Positions 36,269 through 45,600 of a stretch of 64,000 nucleotides of DNA are shown here, piece by piece; position 1 is the first letter of the stretch; every line of letters begins with the position of its first letter. The position numbers and the translations under genes were made by a program. The notes under the pieces were generated by a model that saw only the letters and a list, made by a program, of their open reading frames with translations, made no database searches and was not told the origin of the DNA. Location of the stretch: positions 62,001 to 126,000 of the forward strand of contig NZ_CALEJS010000042.1 in assembly GCF_937898475.1 (NCBI RefSeq), read 5' to 3'. The DNA comes from an uncultured Chitinophaga sp. GTDB taxonomy: Bacteria > Bacteroidota > Bacteroidia > Chitinophagales > Chitinophagaceae.

Positions 36269-36646
36269 TTAAAGATTGACAATTGGAATGATGGTAGAGT
36301 CAGCGGGCTGAAAATCCTTCAGGTTGGCGATCCTTTCTTTGATACTGTCTGCCTGCGCCTTGTTCCTGGCGTCTTTTACCTTTTTCTCCAGGTCCATCAG
36401 CTCCGTGCGCACATAAATGCCTTTTATCACTTCCCGCTGACGGTCAAGATTGGCCTGGATAGAGTCCAGCCGTGTTTGGGCATTGCCCAGTTGCAGCAGG
36501 GCGGTGTCAATACCCTTACGCGCATTTTCGAGGTTCTTAACCGCCTCCCGCAAGGTTTTACCGGAGCCAAAAAGGTTGAAAGCCAGGTTAACAACCAGCA
36601 CACCGATGATGATGAGGAGGAGGACCTTCGGGGTATTCGTGTTCAT
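36269..36646 (-). CDS. small membrane-anchored coiled-coil protein, unknown function
   Basis: 125 residues from ATG 36646 (MNTNTPKVLLLIIIGVLVVN); the frame extends 13 codons further but those have no support. One N-terminal transmembrane helix followed by about 90 residues of charged coiled coil (RLDSIQANLDRQREVIKGIY; MDLEKKVKDARNKAQ). Topology and partner gene suggest the two proteins assemble through their coiled coils. No family recognised. Confidence 0.7.
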   Translation of the reverse strand: MNTNTPKVLLLIIIGVLVVNLAFNLFGSGKTLREAVKNLENARKGIDTALLQLGNAQTRLDSIQANLDRQREVIKGIYVRTELMDLEKKVKDARNKAQADSIKERIANLKDFQPADSTIIPIVNL

Positions 36647-36802
36647 GGTAATAGTGATTACGGGGTTATAAACCAAATATAGCAAAAAATATTTAAATGT
36701 AAAACAGTTAAACCGACCTGCCGCTTATAAAAATATGGGGCAACATTCCCTTGAACGATTATTTTTACACCCTTATCGGGATTAAAATCACGTTATCGTA
36801 CT

Positions 36803-39094
36803 ATGAGGAAAATAATTGCAACTGCACTGGTGCTGGCATCAGGCCTGGCACAGGCGCAAACAGTGGACAAGGTCACAGATCCGGCAGATTGGGTGAATCC
36901 CCTGATGGGAACAGACTCAAAATTCAGCCTGTCCAATGGTAACACCTATCCCGCCATCGCCTGCCCCTGGGGCATGAACTTCTGGATGCCGCAAACCGGC
37001 AAAATGGGAGATGGCTGGGCGTACACCTATCATTCAGAAAAGCTGAGGGGCTTTAAACAAACCCACCAACCCAGCCCCTGGATCAATGATTACGGCCAGT
37101 TTGCCGTAATGCCGGTAACCGGTAAGGTGCGTTTTGATGAAGATGAGCGGGCCAGCTGGTTCTCTCACAAATCTGAAGTGGCAAAGCCTTACTATTACAG
37201 CGTTTACCTGGCAGATCATGATGTTACTACAGAGATCACGCCCACAGAAAGAGCGGCCCGCCTGCGTTTTACCTTCCCCGCTACAGACAGCGCTTTTGTG
37301 GTGGTAGATGCCCTCAACAAAGGCTCCTATGTGAAAGTACTGCCGCAGGAAGGCAAAATCATCGGCTATACCACCAAGAACAGCGGCGGTGTACCAGCCA
37401 ACTTTAAAAACTATTTCGTACTGGTATTTGATAAGCCGTTTACTTACCAGGCCACCTTCGCCAACAAAGCACTGGCCCCCGGCCGCCTGGAGGCAAAAGA
37501 TGACCATGTAGGCGCCGTGATCGGCTTTGCCACCAAAAGGGGCGAGCAGGTGAACGTAAAGGTAGCCTCCTCCTTCATCAGCCCCGAACAGGCAGAGCTG
37601 AACCTGCAGCAGGAAATCGGCAACAGCTCCTTTGCCGAGGTTCAGCAAAAGGCCAAAGCCGCCTGGAACAAAGAACTGGGCCGTATAAACGTAGAAGGCG
37701 GTACGGTAGATCAGACCCGTACTTTCTATTCCTGTTTGTACAGGGCCATGCTCTTCCCCCGCAAGTTCTACGAGATTGACGCCAAAGGCCAGGTAATGCA
37801 CTACAGCCCCTATAACGGGCAGGTATTGCCGGGCTACATGTTCACCGACAATGGCTTCTGGGATACTTTCCGTTCTGCCTTCCCCTTCTTTACCCTGCTC
37901 TATCCCACTATGGACGGGCATATCATGGAAGGACTGGTGAACGCCTATAAAGAAAGCGGCTGGCTGCCCGAGTGGGCTAGTCCGGGGCACCGCGACTGTA
38001 TGATCGGCTCCAACTCTGCTTCCATCATCGCCGACGCTTACCTGAAAGGTATCCGCAATTTCGATGTGAACACCGCTTACGAAGCGCTGCTCAAGAACTC
38101 AGAGAACGAAGGCCCGCTGACCTCCGTTGGCCGTAAAGGCGCTAAATACTACAACGAGCTGGGATATGTGCCCTATGATGTAGACATCAACGAAAACACC
38201 GCCCGTACCCTGGAATATGCATATGATGATTTCACCATTTACCAGCTGGCCAAAGCGCTGAAACGCCCGGCAGATGAAATTGCCCGTTTTGCCAAACGCA
38301 GCCAGAATTACCGCAATGTGTTTGATCCGGAAACTAAGCTGATGCGCGGAAAGAACAAAGACGGCCGTTTCCAGGCGCCCTTCAATCCCTTTAAATGGGG
38401 AGATGCGTTCACCGAAGGTAACAGCTGGCATTACAGCTGGTCTGTATTCCACGACGTACAGGGCCTGGCAGACCTCATGGGTGGTAAAGACATCTTCGCC
38501 AAAATGCTGGACTCCGTATTCCATATGGCGCCCGTGTATGACGACAGCTACTATGGCCAGACCATCCACGAGATCCGCGAAATGCAGATCATGAACATGG
38601 GGCAGTATGCGCACGGCAACCAGCCCATCCAGCACATGATCTACCTGTACAACTATGCGGGTCAGCCCTGGAAAGCCCAGTACTGGCTGCGCGAAGTGAT
38701 GAACAGGCTGTACACCCCCGCTCCCGATGGCTACTGTGGTGATGAAGATAACGGCCAGACCTCTGCCTGGTACGTATTCACCGCGCTGGGCTTTTACCCG
38801 GTTTGTCCCGGTACCCAGCAATACGTGATCGGTGCGCCGCTGTTCAAAAAAGCCACCGTTACCATGGAAGACGGCAAAAAGCTGGTGATCGCAGCACCTG
38901 CCAATAATGCTGACAACCGTTACGTACAGGCCATCAAAGTAAACGGCCAGGTATATACCAAAAACTGGTTTGATCACAAACAGCTGCAGCAGGGCGGCAC
39001 CATCAGTTTTGACATGAGCGCTACACCTTCCAAAACAAGGGGAACTGCTGCTGATGCTGCACCCTACTCCTTCTCACGTGACGAGAAGAAATAG
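36803..39094 (+). CDS. GH92 exo-alpha-mannosidase, exported
   Basis: 763 residues with a signal peptide (to AQAQT). GH92 blocks: WVNPLMGTDSKFSLSNGNTY, FNPFKWGDAFTEGNSWHYSW, and GDEDNGQTSAWYVFTALGF followed by YPVCPGTQQYVIGAPLF. The family are Ca2+-dependent inverting alpha-mannosidases, mostly acting on alpha-1,2/1,3 linkages of N-glycans or yeast mannan. The large-domain residues (GWLPEWASPGHRDCMIGSNS) match the typical active-site region. Stands alone, not in a SusCD operon; the fucosidases in the window suggest complex host or plant N-glycans as a food source. Confidence 0.93.
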   Translation: MRKIIATALVLASGLAQAQTVDKVTDPADWVNPLMGTDSKFSLSNGNTYPAIACPWGMNFWMPQTGKMGDGWAYTYHSEKLRGFKQTHQPSPWINDYGQFAVMPVTGKVRFDEDERASWFSHKSEVAKPYYYSVYLADHDVTTEITPTERAARLRFTFPATDSAFVVVDALNKGSYVKVLPQEGKIIGYTTKNSGGVPANFKNYFVLVFDKPFTYQATFANKALAPGRLEAKDDHVGAVIGFATKRGEQVNVKVASSFISPEQAELNLQQEIGNSSFAEVQQKAKAAWNKELGRINVEGGTVDQTRTFYSCLYRAMLFPRKFYEIDAKGQVMHYSPYNGQVLPGYMFTDNGFWDTFRSAFPFFTLLYPTMDGHIMEGLVNAYKESGWLPEWASPGHRDCMIGSNSASIIADAYLKGIRNFDVNTAYEALLKNSENEGPLTSVGRKGAKYYNELGYVPYDVDINENTARTLEYAYDDFTIYQLAKALKRPADEIARFAKRSQNYRNVFDPETKLMRGKNKDGRFQAPFNPFKWGDAFTEGNSWHYSWSVFHDVQGLADLMGGKDIFAKMLDSVFHMAPVYDDSYYGQTIHEIREMQIMNMGQYAHGNQPIQHMIYLYNYAGQPWKAQYWLREVMNRLYTPAPDGYCGDEDNGQTSAWYVFTALGFYPVCPGTQQYVIGAPLFKKATVTMEDGKKLVIAAPANNADNRYVQAIKVNGQVYTKNWFDHKQLQQGGTISFDMSATPSKTRGTAADAAPYSFSRDEKK

Positions 39095-39105
39095 ATAAAA
39101 TTTGT

Positions 39106-39230
39106 AGTTTGAGGTTTGAAGTCTGAAGTTTGAAGTTCGTTGCAGGTTAGAAGTTTACATGGGTGTGCTACACTATCTTAAACATCTGACTTTTAACCAA
39201 CTTCAAACTTCAGACTTCAAACCTCAAACT
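39106..39230. repeat. intergenic inverted repeat with exact 32-bp arms of TTTGAAG words
   Basis: Arm 1 39106-39137 and arm 2 39199-39230 are exact reverse complements (32 of 32), separated by 61 nt whose ends also pair in part. Each arm is a chain of 7-nt words TTTGAGG, TTTGAAG, TCTGAAG, TTTGAAG. T-rich sequence follows arm 2, and the ABC transporter start is at 39245. It could end the GH92 transcript or form a leader hairpin for the ABC gene. Confidence 0.92.
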
Positions 39231-39244
39231 TTTAAACACTCCCC

Positions 39245-41026
39245 ATGTCGGCCAACCCTTACATTTCTCTCCTGCGCACGGCCTGGCATTATGCCCGGCA
39301 TGAAAGGAAAAAATATGTGCTGGTGTACTCCCTGTTCTTTTGCGCTGCCATACTTGCCGCCGTGTATCCCGTATTGTTCGGGTGGTTTGTAGGGAAGGTG
39401 CAGCAGGATACAGGTGAAGTACTCCGCTATGCCCTGATATACGGCGCCTGTTATTTCTGCCTGAAAATACTGGAGTGGGCGCTCCACGGCCCTGCCCGCG
39501 TAATGGAAAGAGAGCTGGCCTTTAACCTGAGCCGCAACTTTCTGCAGGAACGTTACCACCAGGCATTACACCTGCCCGTGAAATGGCAGCAGGACCACCA
39601 CAGCGGGGCAACCATCAACCGTATCCGCAAGGCCTACGAAGCGCTGAAACTCTTTTTTGACCAGGGCTTTATGTACCTGCAGTCTGTCAATAAGCTGATC
39701 TTCTCCATCATCGCCATGGTCTATTTTTCGCCGCTTTTCGGCATGATTGGCGTGGCGCTGGGCGCCCTCACCATCTGGGTGATCTTCAAATTTGACAAAC
39801 CCTTCATCAAAACCCTGGACGAGGTGAATGAACGCGAACACGTAGTATCCTCCACCCTGTTTGACAGTCTTTCCAATATCATGACGGTAATCACCCTGCG
39901 CCTGGAAAAGAGCATGGAAACAGGCCTGATGGGCAAGGTGATGCAGATACTGCCGCCCTTCCGCAGGAATGTGCGCATTAACGAATGGAAATGGTTTGTG
40001 GCAGATATGCTGGTCACCCTTATCTACTGCGTACTGGCGGTAGGCTATGTGCTGCAGAACTGGACGCCCGGACAGGTATTCCAGGTAGCCGGACTGGTTA
40101 CCCTGGTGGGATATGTGAACCAGTTCACCAGCGTATTTTATAATTTCGCCTGGCAGTATACAGAGATCATCCAGCATAATACTTCCGTACAAACAGCCGC
40201 AGGCATCGCCGAAGCCTTTAAGCAGCAGCACCGCGCGGATGCGCCTACCGATCTGCCGGCAGACTGGCGTACCATCAGCATTAAAGGCCTCAGCTTCTCC
40301 CACCGCGACGCCTATGATGCCGATCACGCCCCTCAGAGCCTGCACCGCCTGAATATCGAAATAGGCCGCGGTAAAAGGATTGCGCTCATCGGAGAAAGCG
40401 GCAGCGGAAAAAGTACCCTGCTTTCCCTGCTGAGAGGCCTCTATAACCCCGAGCCGGGTATGGAACTGTACGTAGACGGCAAGAAGTACCAACTGTCTAC
40501 CATCAACGAAACGGTTACGCTGTTCCCCCAGGAACCGGAGATATTCGAAAATACCATTGCCTATAACGTTACCCTGGGACTGCCCTTCAGCGAGGAAGAC
40601 ATTATGAGCGTATGCGAAAGCGCCCATTTTACAGAAGTGATCCAACAGCTGCCCCAGGGACTGGCATCAGACATCCGGGAGAAAGGGGTGAACCTTTCCG
40701 GCGGACAAAAACAGCGCCTGGCCCTGGCCCGGGGTATCCTCGCCGCCCGCGAAAGCGACCTGGTACTGCTGGATGAGCCCACCAGCAGCGTAGACCCCAA
40801 AACAGAAGCCATGATCTACGATAAGCTGTTCAAAGCCTTTGCAGACAAGGCCCTGATCTCGTCTATGCACCGCCTGCACCTCCTCGGACAGTTTGACTAC
40901 GTATATATACTGCGGCAGGGCCATATTGTAGACGAAGGCACTTTTGAGCACCTGCGTAATAACAGCCCGGTATTCCAGGAGCTGTGGAAACACCAGAAGG
41001 ACACTTTGGGCAGGCATTACCGGTAA
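39245..41026 (+). CDS. ABC transporter, fused permease and ATPase
   Basis: 593 residues: a six-helix transmembrane domain (about 20-310) and a C-terminal ATPase with Walker A IALIGESGSGKSTLLSLLRG, signature NLSGGQKQRLALARGI and Walker B DLVLLDEPTSSVD. Half-transporter of the ABCB/MsbA exporter type that works as a homodimer; the exported substrate cannot be told. The Q-loop (FPQEPEIFENTI) and the H-loop (SSMHRLHLL) are present, so it should be active. No membrane-fusion partner is adjacent. Confidence 0.92.
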   Translation: MSANPYISLLRTAWHYARHERKKYVLVYSLFFCAAILAAVYPVLFGWFVGKVQQDTGEVLRYALIYGACYFCLKILEWALHGPARVMERELAFNLSRNFLQERYHQALHLPVKWQQDHHSGATINRIRKAYEALKLFFDQGFMYLQSVNKLIFSIIAMVYFSPLFGMIGVALGALTIWVIFKFDKPFIKTLDEVNEREHVVSSTLFDSLSNIMTVITLRLEKSMETGLMGKVMQILPPFRRNVRINEWKWFVADMLVTLIYCVLAVGYVLQNWTPGQVFQVAGLVTLVGYVNQFTSVFYNFAWQYTEIIQHNTSVQTAAGIAEAFKQQHRADAPTDLPADWRTISIKGLSFSHRDAYDADHAPQSLHRLNIEIGRGKRIALIGESGSGKSTLLSLLRGLYNPEPGMELYVDGKKYQLSTINETVTLFPQEPEIFENTIAYNVTLGLPFSEEDIMSVCESAHFTEVIQQLPQGLASDIREKGVNLSGGQKQRLALARGILAARESDLVLLDEPTSSVDPKTEAMIYDKLFKAFADKALISSMHRLHLLGQFDYVYILRQGHIVDEGTFEHLRNNSPVFQELWKHQKDTLGRHYR

Positions 41027-41078
41027 GATAGTTTTTGGCATAAAGTTGGTTCCCATTAATCGACCTAATCATTTGAAA

Positions 41079-41909
41079 ATGAATAAAGTTCTTGCGCCGA
41101 TGGTGGCGGTGGCGATGATCATCACGCTGTATTGCTGCTCCTATTCGCCATATAAAAGCACCAATAAGGTGTATAAGCAGCAGGCCAAAGGCTATGCGTC
41201 TACGCTGCGTATGCCGCTAACCCCGGTACATATAGACTCCGTGAAGGATATTACGTGGTGGGCCGGCACCACTAATTTCAACATGCGCAAACCCAACCTG
41301 GTGGTGATCCATCACACGGCGCAGAACAGCTGTGATCAGACCCTGCAAACCTTCACCGTTACCCGCACCCAGGTAAGCGCCCACTACGTGATCTGCCGCG
41401 ACGGGGTGGTGCACCAGATGCTGAACGACTACCTGCGCGCCTGGCATGGCGGGGTGGCCCGCTGGGGTAATCTTACCGATATCAATTCCTCTTCCATCGG
41501 TATAGAGCTGGATAATAACGGCACAGAACCATTTGATTCCCTGCAGGTACGCAGCCTGCTCATCCTACTGGATACCCTGAAGCACCGCTATAACATTCCC
41601 ACCCCTAACTTTATAGGCCACGGGGATATTGCCCCCGGCCGTAAGGTAGACCCCAGCGCCTGGTTTCCCTGGCAGCAGCTGGCCGAAAAAGGCTTTGGCC
41701 TCTGGTATGGGGATACCTCCCTGGTAACCGTTCCCGAAAATTTCAATTATCTTCAGGCCCTGCGCATCATCGGCTACAACGTGAAAGACAGCAGCGCCGC
41801 CATTGCCGCCTTCAAGCGGCATTTCATCCCGGCAGACTCTGCCACCGGTACCGAACTGAATGAAGGCGCCAAAAAGATCCTCTACAGCGTGATGGAACAA
41901 AGCCTGTAG
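41079..41909 (+). CDS. N-acetylmuramoyl-L-alanine amidase (AmpD-like), lipoprotein
   Basis: 276 residues from ATG 41079 (MNKVLAPMVAVAMIITLYCC); a longer frame from 40944 overlaps the ABC gene and is rejected. Lipobox-like LYCC. Amidase_2 domain: PNLVVIHHTAQNSCDQTL (zinc His), HYVICRDGVVHQML, RAWHGGVARWGNL, SIGIELDNNG and GHGDIAPGRKVDPSAWFPW (zinc ligands). Cleaves the amide between MurNAc and the stem peptide in the periplasm, for turnover or recycling of peptidoglycan. The last ~60 residues form the small C-terminal helical domain seen in AmiD-type enzymes. Confidence 0.92.
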   Translation: MNKVLAPMVAVAMIITLYCCSYSPYKSTNKVYKQQAKGYASTLRMPLTPVHIDSVKDITWWAGTTNFNMRKPNLVVIHHTAQNSCDQTLQTFTVTRTQVSAHYVICRDGVVHQMLNDYLRAWHGGVARWGNLTDINSSSIGIELDNNGTEPFDSLQVRSLLILLDTLKHRYNIPTPNFIGHGDIAPGRKVDPSAWFPWQQLAEKGFGLWYGDTSLVTVPENFNYLQALRIIGYNVKDSSAAIAAFKRHFIPADSATGTELNEGAKKILYSVMEQSL

Positions 41910-41938
41910 TCCCCATAATTTATTATTGGCAGGAATAC

Positions 41939-41974
41939 CGCCCCCGGGTAATGACTTGGTCATCACCGGGGGCG
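41939..41974. terminator. GC-rich hairpin after the amidase gene
   Basis: CGCCCCCGGGTAATGAC (41939-41955), loop TTG, then GTCATCACCGGGGGCG (41959-41974): nearly perfect pairing. No T-run follows, so it may be a processing or barrier hairpin and not a classical terminator. The rest of 41975-42372 contains the 11-bp tandem repeat and otherwise nothing recognisable. Confidence 0.55.
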
Positions 41975-42090
41975 ATCTGCGTTATGCCTTACCGGTACTG
42001 CGTTTGATCTGAAAAGGTAATTTCCGGCAATACCATGGACAGATCTTTCATATACCTATCACTCTCCTGGATATTTCCTTTCTAATAAGA

Positions 42091-42156
42091 AAGGAATAAA
42101 CAAGGAATGAATAAGGGATGAGTAAGGACTCAATAAGGACTCAATAAGGAGATATC
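42091..42156. repeat. six 11-bp tandem units upstream of the second susC operon
   Basis: Units in phase at 42091, 42102, 42113, 42124, 42135 and 42146: AAGGAATAAAC, AAGGAATGAAT, AAGGGATGAGT, AAGGACTCAAT, AAGGACTCAAT, AAGGAGATATC. The AAGG head is constant and the tails drift. The period is close to one helical turn, so all AAGG blocks face the same side of the DNA. Confidence 0.85.
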
Positions 42157-42372
42157 TACTGTCAAACATAAGACTGTACAGTGTTTCAGCCCGGTTGGGT
42201 TGAGAAGTTCACGAGGAATCCACGAAGATGTGGTACGGATGGCAGGTGGAAAGAGGGTAGGAGTTACTAAAGAATGCGTTGATAGTCAATTAGCTATACC
42301 CCCGGCAGGCATGAAAGCGGGATGAAGTTGAACTTATCATGAAGAGATCGCTAACCTATTTAGTCCATATAA

Positions 42373-42404
42373 TTTGTAGAATAATGTTAAAATTTATACT
42401 TTTG
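42373..42404 (+). promoter_or_regulatory. Bacteroidota-type promoter of the second susCD operon
   Basis: TTTG (42373-42376), 20-nt spacer, TACTTTTG (42397-42404): a perfect match to TTTG / TAnnTTTG. Transcription should start near 42410, which gives a leader of about 270 nt before susC with a small ORF and hairpins. Confidence 0.75.
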
Positions 42405-42432
42405 CCGCGGAATCTTAATCCATGCTGTAAAG

Positions 42433-42561
42433 ATGAAAACAGATACAGGCTATGTCAACACCTTGCATAATGCATCGCGTTACTGTAGCACCGGCCATAA
42501 TAACAGGTATTTTCTTTCACGTAAAGACGTAATGTGTATGCCCCGTCAGGGCATATGTTAA
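42433..42561 (+). CDS. 42-residue Cys-ended leader peptide upstream of susC
   Basis: ATG frame within the leader: begins MKTDTGYVNTLHNASRYC and ends SRKDVMCMPRQGIC, so the last codon is Cys. It starts about 20 nt after the predicted transcription start. A hairpin (42538-42543 with 42549-42554, ATGCCC/GGGCAT) overlaps its last codons and another (TGCGGT/ACCGCA, 42617-42635) lies between it and susC. Layout is that of a regulatory leader peptide, perhaps sensing cysteine or sulfur supply; this role is inference. Confidence 0.5.
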   Translation: MKTDTGYVNTLHNASRYCSTGHNNRYFLSRKDVMCMPRQGIC

Positions 42562-42678
42562 CAGCATCCGTACTTTTTTTTAAGCTATCAATTTATTGGC
42601 GGCAAGCGCCTCATTTTGCGGTGATCCATACCGCAGCTGACCTTCTTTTGTCAAAAAAATCTAAAACCAGGTAAGATC

Positions 42679-45600
42679 ATGAGATTTTTACACGCAACCG
42701 TATTCCTGCTGGCGCTGCAGCTTTGGCTGCAACCAGGCTATGCCCAGGATACGAAGATCACGGGGGTGGTTACTTTTAAGGCAGACGCCCAGCGCGTGCC
42801 CGGCGCCGTTGTTACGGTGAAAGGCACCAACAGGGGCACCCAGACAGATGCCGATGGTAAATACGCCATCAGCGCAGCAGAGGGAGATACACTGCATTTT
42901 TCCTACATCGGATATAAAGGAGTAGACATTGCCGTTGGCGCCACCCGCTCCATCAACATTGCGCTGGAAAGCACCGAAAGCAGCCTGAAGGAAGTAGTGG
43001 TAACGGCGCTGGGCATTTCCAGGGAAAAAAGATCCCTCGGTTATTCCGTACAGGAATTAAAGTCAAGGGACATTACCGAAGCCCGGGAAACCAACCTGGT
43101 GAACGCGCTCTCCGGTAAAATTGCCGGTGTGAACATCACCAACAGCCAGGGTGATATGGGCTCTTCCCGTATCGTGATCAGGGGCGAAACCTCCATAGCG
43201 GGTAACAACCAGCCGCTGTTCGTGCTGGATGGTATACCGGTGGATAACAGCCAGCTGGGTATAGGCGTAGCCAATGCACGCGACTTTCCAAACGCCATTT
43301 CAGACCTGAACCCGGATGATATTGAATCGCTCAGCGTGCTGAAAGGCCCCAATGCGGCCGCTCTCTATGGTTCCCGCGCTGCCAACGGGGTGCTGGTGCT
43401 GAAAACCAAAACAGGCCGCGGTACGAAAGGACTGGGCATCACGGTTAATTCCAGCGCCAGTTTGCAAAAGCTGCTGGTACTGCCGGAGTACCAGGATGTA
43501 TACGGACAAGGTTCCGGCGGACAGTTTGACTATGTGGACGGTAAAGGCGGTGGCCTGAACGATGGTGTGGATGAAAGCTGGGGCCCGAAAATGGATGGCC
43601 GCCCTATCCGCCAGTTCTTCTCCAATGGTCAGCCGGCGCCCTGGGTAGCCCACCCGGATAATGTGCGCGACTTCTACGAAACCGGCTATACGCTCAACAA
43701 TGGCCTGTCTCTTTCCGGTAGCAATGAAAAGCTGGATTACCGTTTCTCTTACAATAATACCAGGCAAACCGGCCTGCTGCCCAACACCGGCATTACCCGC
43801 AACACCTTCACCATTAACAGCACCTATCGTATTACGCCCAAACTTACATTGAGCACCTATGGTACTTATGTAAGAGGCGGGGCCGATAACCTGCCCGGTG
43901 TGGATGGCCGCCGCGGCAACAGTGTTACCCTGCAGTTCATCTGGTTTGGCCGCCAGGTAGATACCCGCCTGCTGCGCAACTATAAAGACGCAGAGGGCAA
44001 TGATTATAACTGGAACCACAGCTACTACAGCAACCCCTACTGGATACAGTATGAGAACACCGTAGCCCAGCAGCGTAACCGTTTCTTTGGAAACGCCCGC
44101 CTGTCTTACCAGGTGCTGGACTGGCTCACGGCTAACCTTCGTGTAGGTACCGACTACTATAACGACCGCCGTAAATATAAAGTAGCTTACGGCACCAATG
44201 GTACGCCCTTTGGCTCTTATACCGAAGACAACTACGGTGTAACAGAAACCAATGCGGAGTTTACCCTGAATGCCAACAAACGCCTGAACCAGGATTTCAG
44301 CCTGGATGTACTGGTAGGCGGCAACGTGCGTACCAACCAGTATGAGAACAACTATCAGCAGGCGCCCAAACTGGCGGTAAAGGGGGTATATACCCTCAAC
44401 AACTCCCGTGATCCGCTGATCTCTACCAGCTATTTCTCCCGGCTCAGGGTATACAGCCTGTTCTCTTCCGCGCAGCTGGGTTTCCGCGATTACGCCTTCC
44501 TGAACTTCACGGCGCGTAACGACTGGTCGTCTACACTGCCTGCAAATAACAACTCTTATTTCTATCCTTCCGTGAACGCCAGCCTGGTACTCAGCGAAGC
44601 GCTGCACCTGCAGAGCGATGTGCTGAGCCTGTGGAAGATACGCGGCGGATGGGCGCAGGTAGGTAAAGATGCAGATCCCTACCAGATCATCAACACCTAT
44701 CCCTTCAACCAGCCTTTTGGGGACAAACCTTTGCTGACGGTATCAGACAAATTCCTGAACAAAGACCTGAAACCGGAGATCACTACCGCTACAGAGGTAG
44801 GAACGGAAGTAGGCCTGTTCAAAGACCGCGCACGGCTGGATGTAACCTACTACAGCTCCAGCAGTAAAAACCAGATATTACTGGCCGATGTGAGTCCCAC
44901 TACCGGCTATACGAAAAAACTGCTGAACGCAGGTAAGATCAACAACCACGGCGTGGAAGTGACCCTGGGCGGAAGCCCGGTGAGCACCGCCTCCGGTTTC
45001 CGCTGGGACGTGAACATCAACTACTCCCGCAACATCAGTAAGGTAGTTGAGCTGGATAAAGACGGTTTCCTGAATGATTATGTGCTGGGCAGCAGCGGCA
45101 ACATGCAGGTGTTGGCGAGTAAGGGGCAACGTTACGGCGCCCTGTATGGCAAGGCTTTCCAGCGGAATGAGGCCGGAGAGATAGTGGTGAATGCCGATGG
45201 TACACCGGCCATTGATCCTGATAAAAAGATCCTGGGTTATTATACCCCCAAATGGATCGGCAGCATTAACAATACTCTTTCCTTTAAAGGTTTCAGCGTA
45301 AGCTTCCTGATTGATACCAAGCAGGGTGGCCAGCTGTGGTCAGGCACCAACTACACCGGTATCTATACCGGCGTACTGGCCGCCAGCCTGCCCGGCCGCG
45401 ATGAAGAGCACGGAGGCCTGGCGTATTACTATCCCGGTAACGACAGGAAACAGGCGCCGGTACAACTGCCAGCGCACAATGCAGGTACCCCGGGAGGCGA
45501 GACCGTCTACCATGACGGGATCATCTTTGACGGTGTAACGGCAGACGGTAAAAAGAATACACGTATACTTCCTGCGCAGAACTACTACAAAGCAGTATAC

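Noticed and set aside
37034..38977. Two long minus-strand frames opposite the GH92 gene
   Set aside because: Sense-strand GH92 is complete; the reverse frames look like shadows of its codon use.
39106..39230. Insertion-sequence terminal inverted repeats
   Set aside because: Only 61 nt lie between the arms, no transposase and no target duplication; arms are made of short words.
39566..40645. Long open minus-strand frame opposite the ABC transporter gene
   Set aside because: The sense strand has intact Walker A and membrane domain; the reverse frame has no domain or start signal.
42091..42156. CRISPR array
   Set aside because: Unit is 11 bp with no spacers and no cas genes; a plain degenerate tandem repeat.
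43300..44607. Long open minus-strand frame opposite the second susC gene
   Set aside because: Antisense shadow: no family resemblance, Val/Ile/Gly-rich composition typical of reversed barrel-coding sequence, and the sense strand is an unmistakable SusC.
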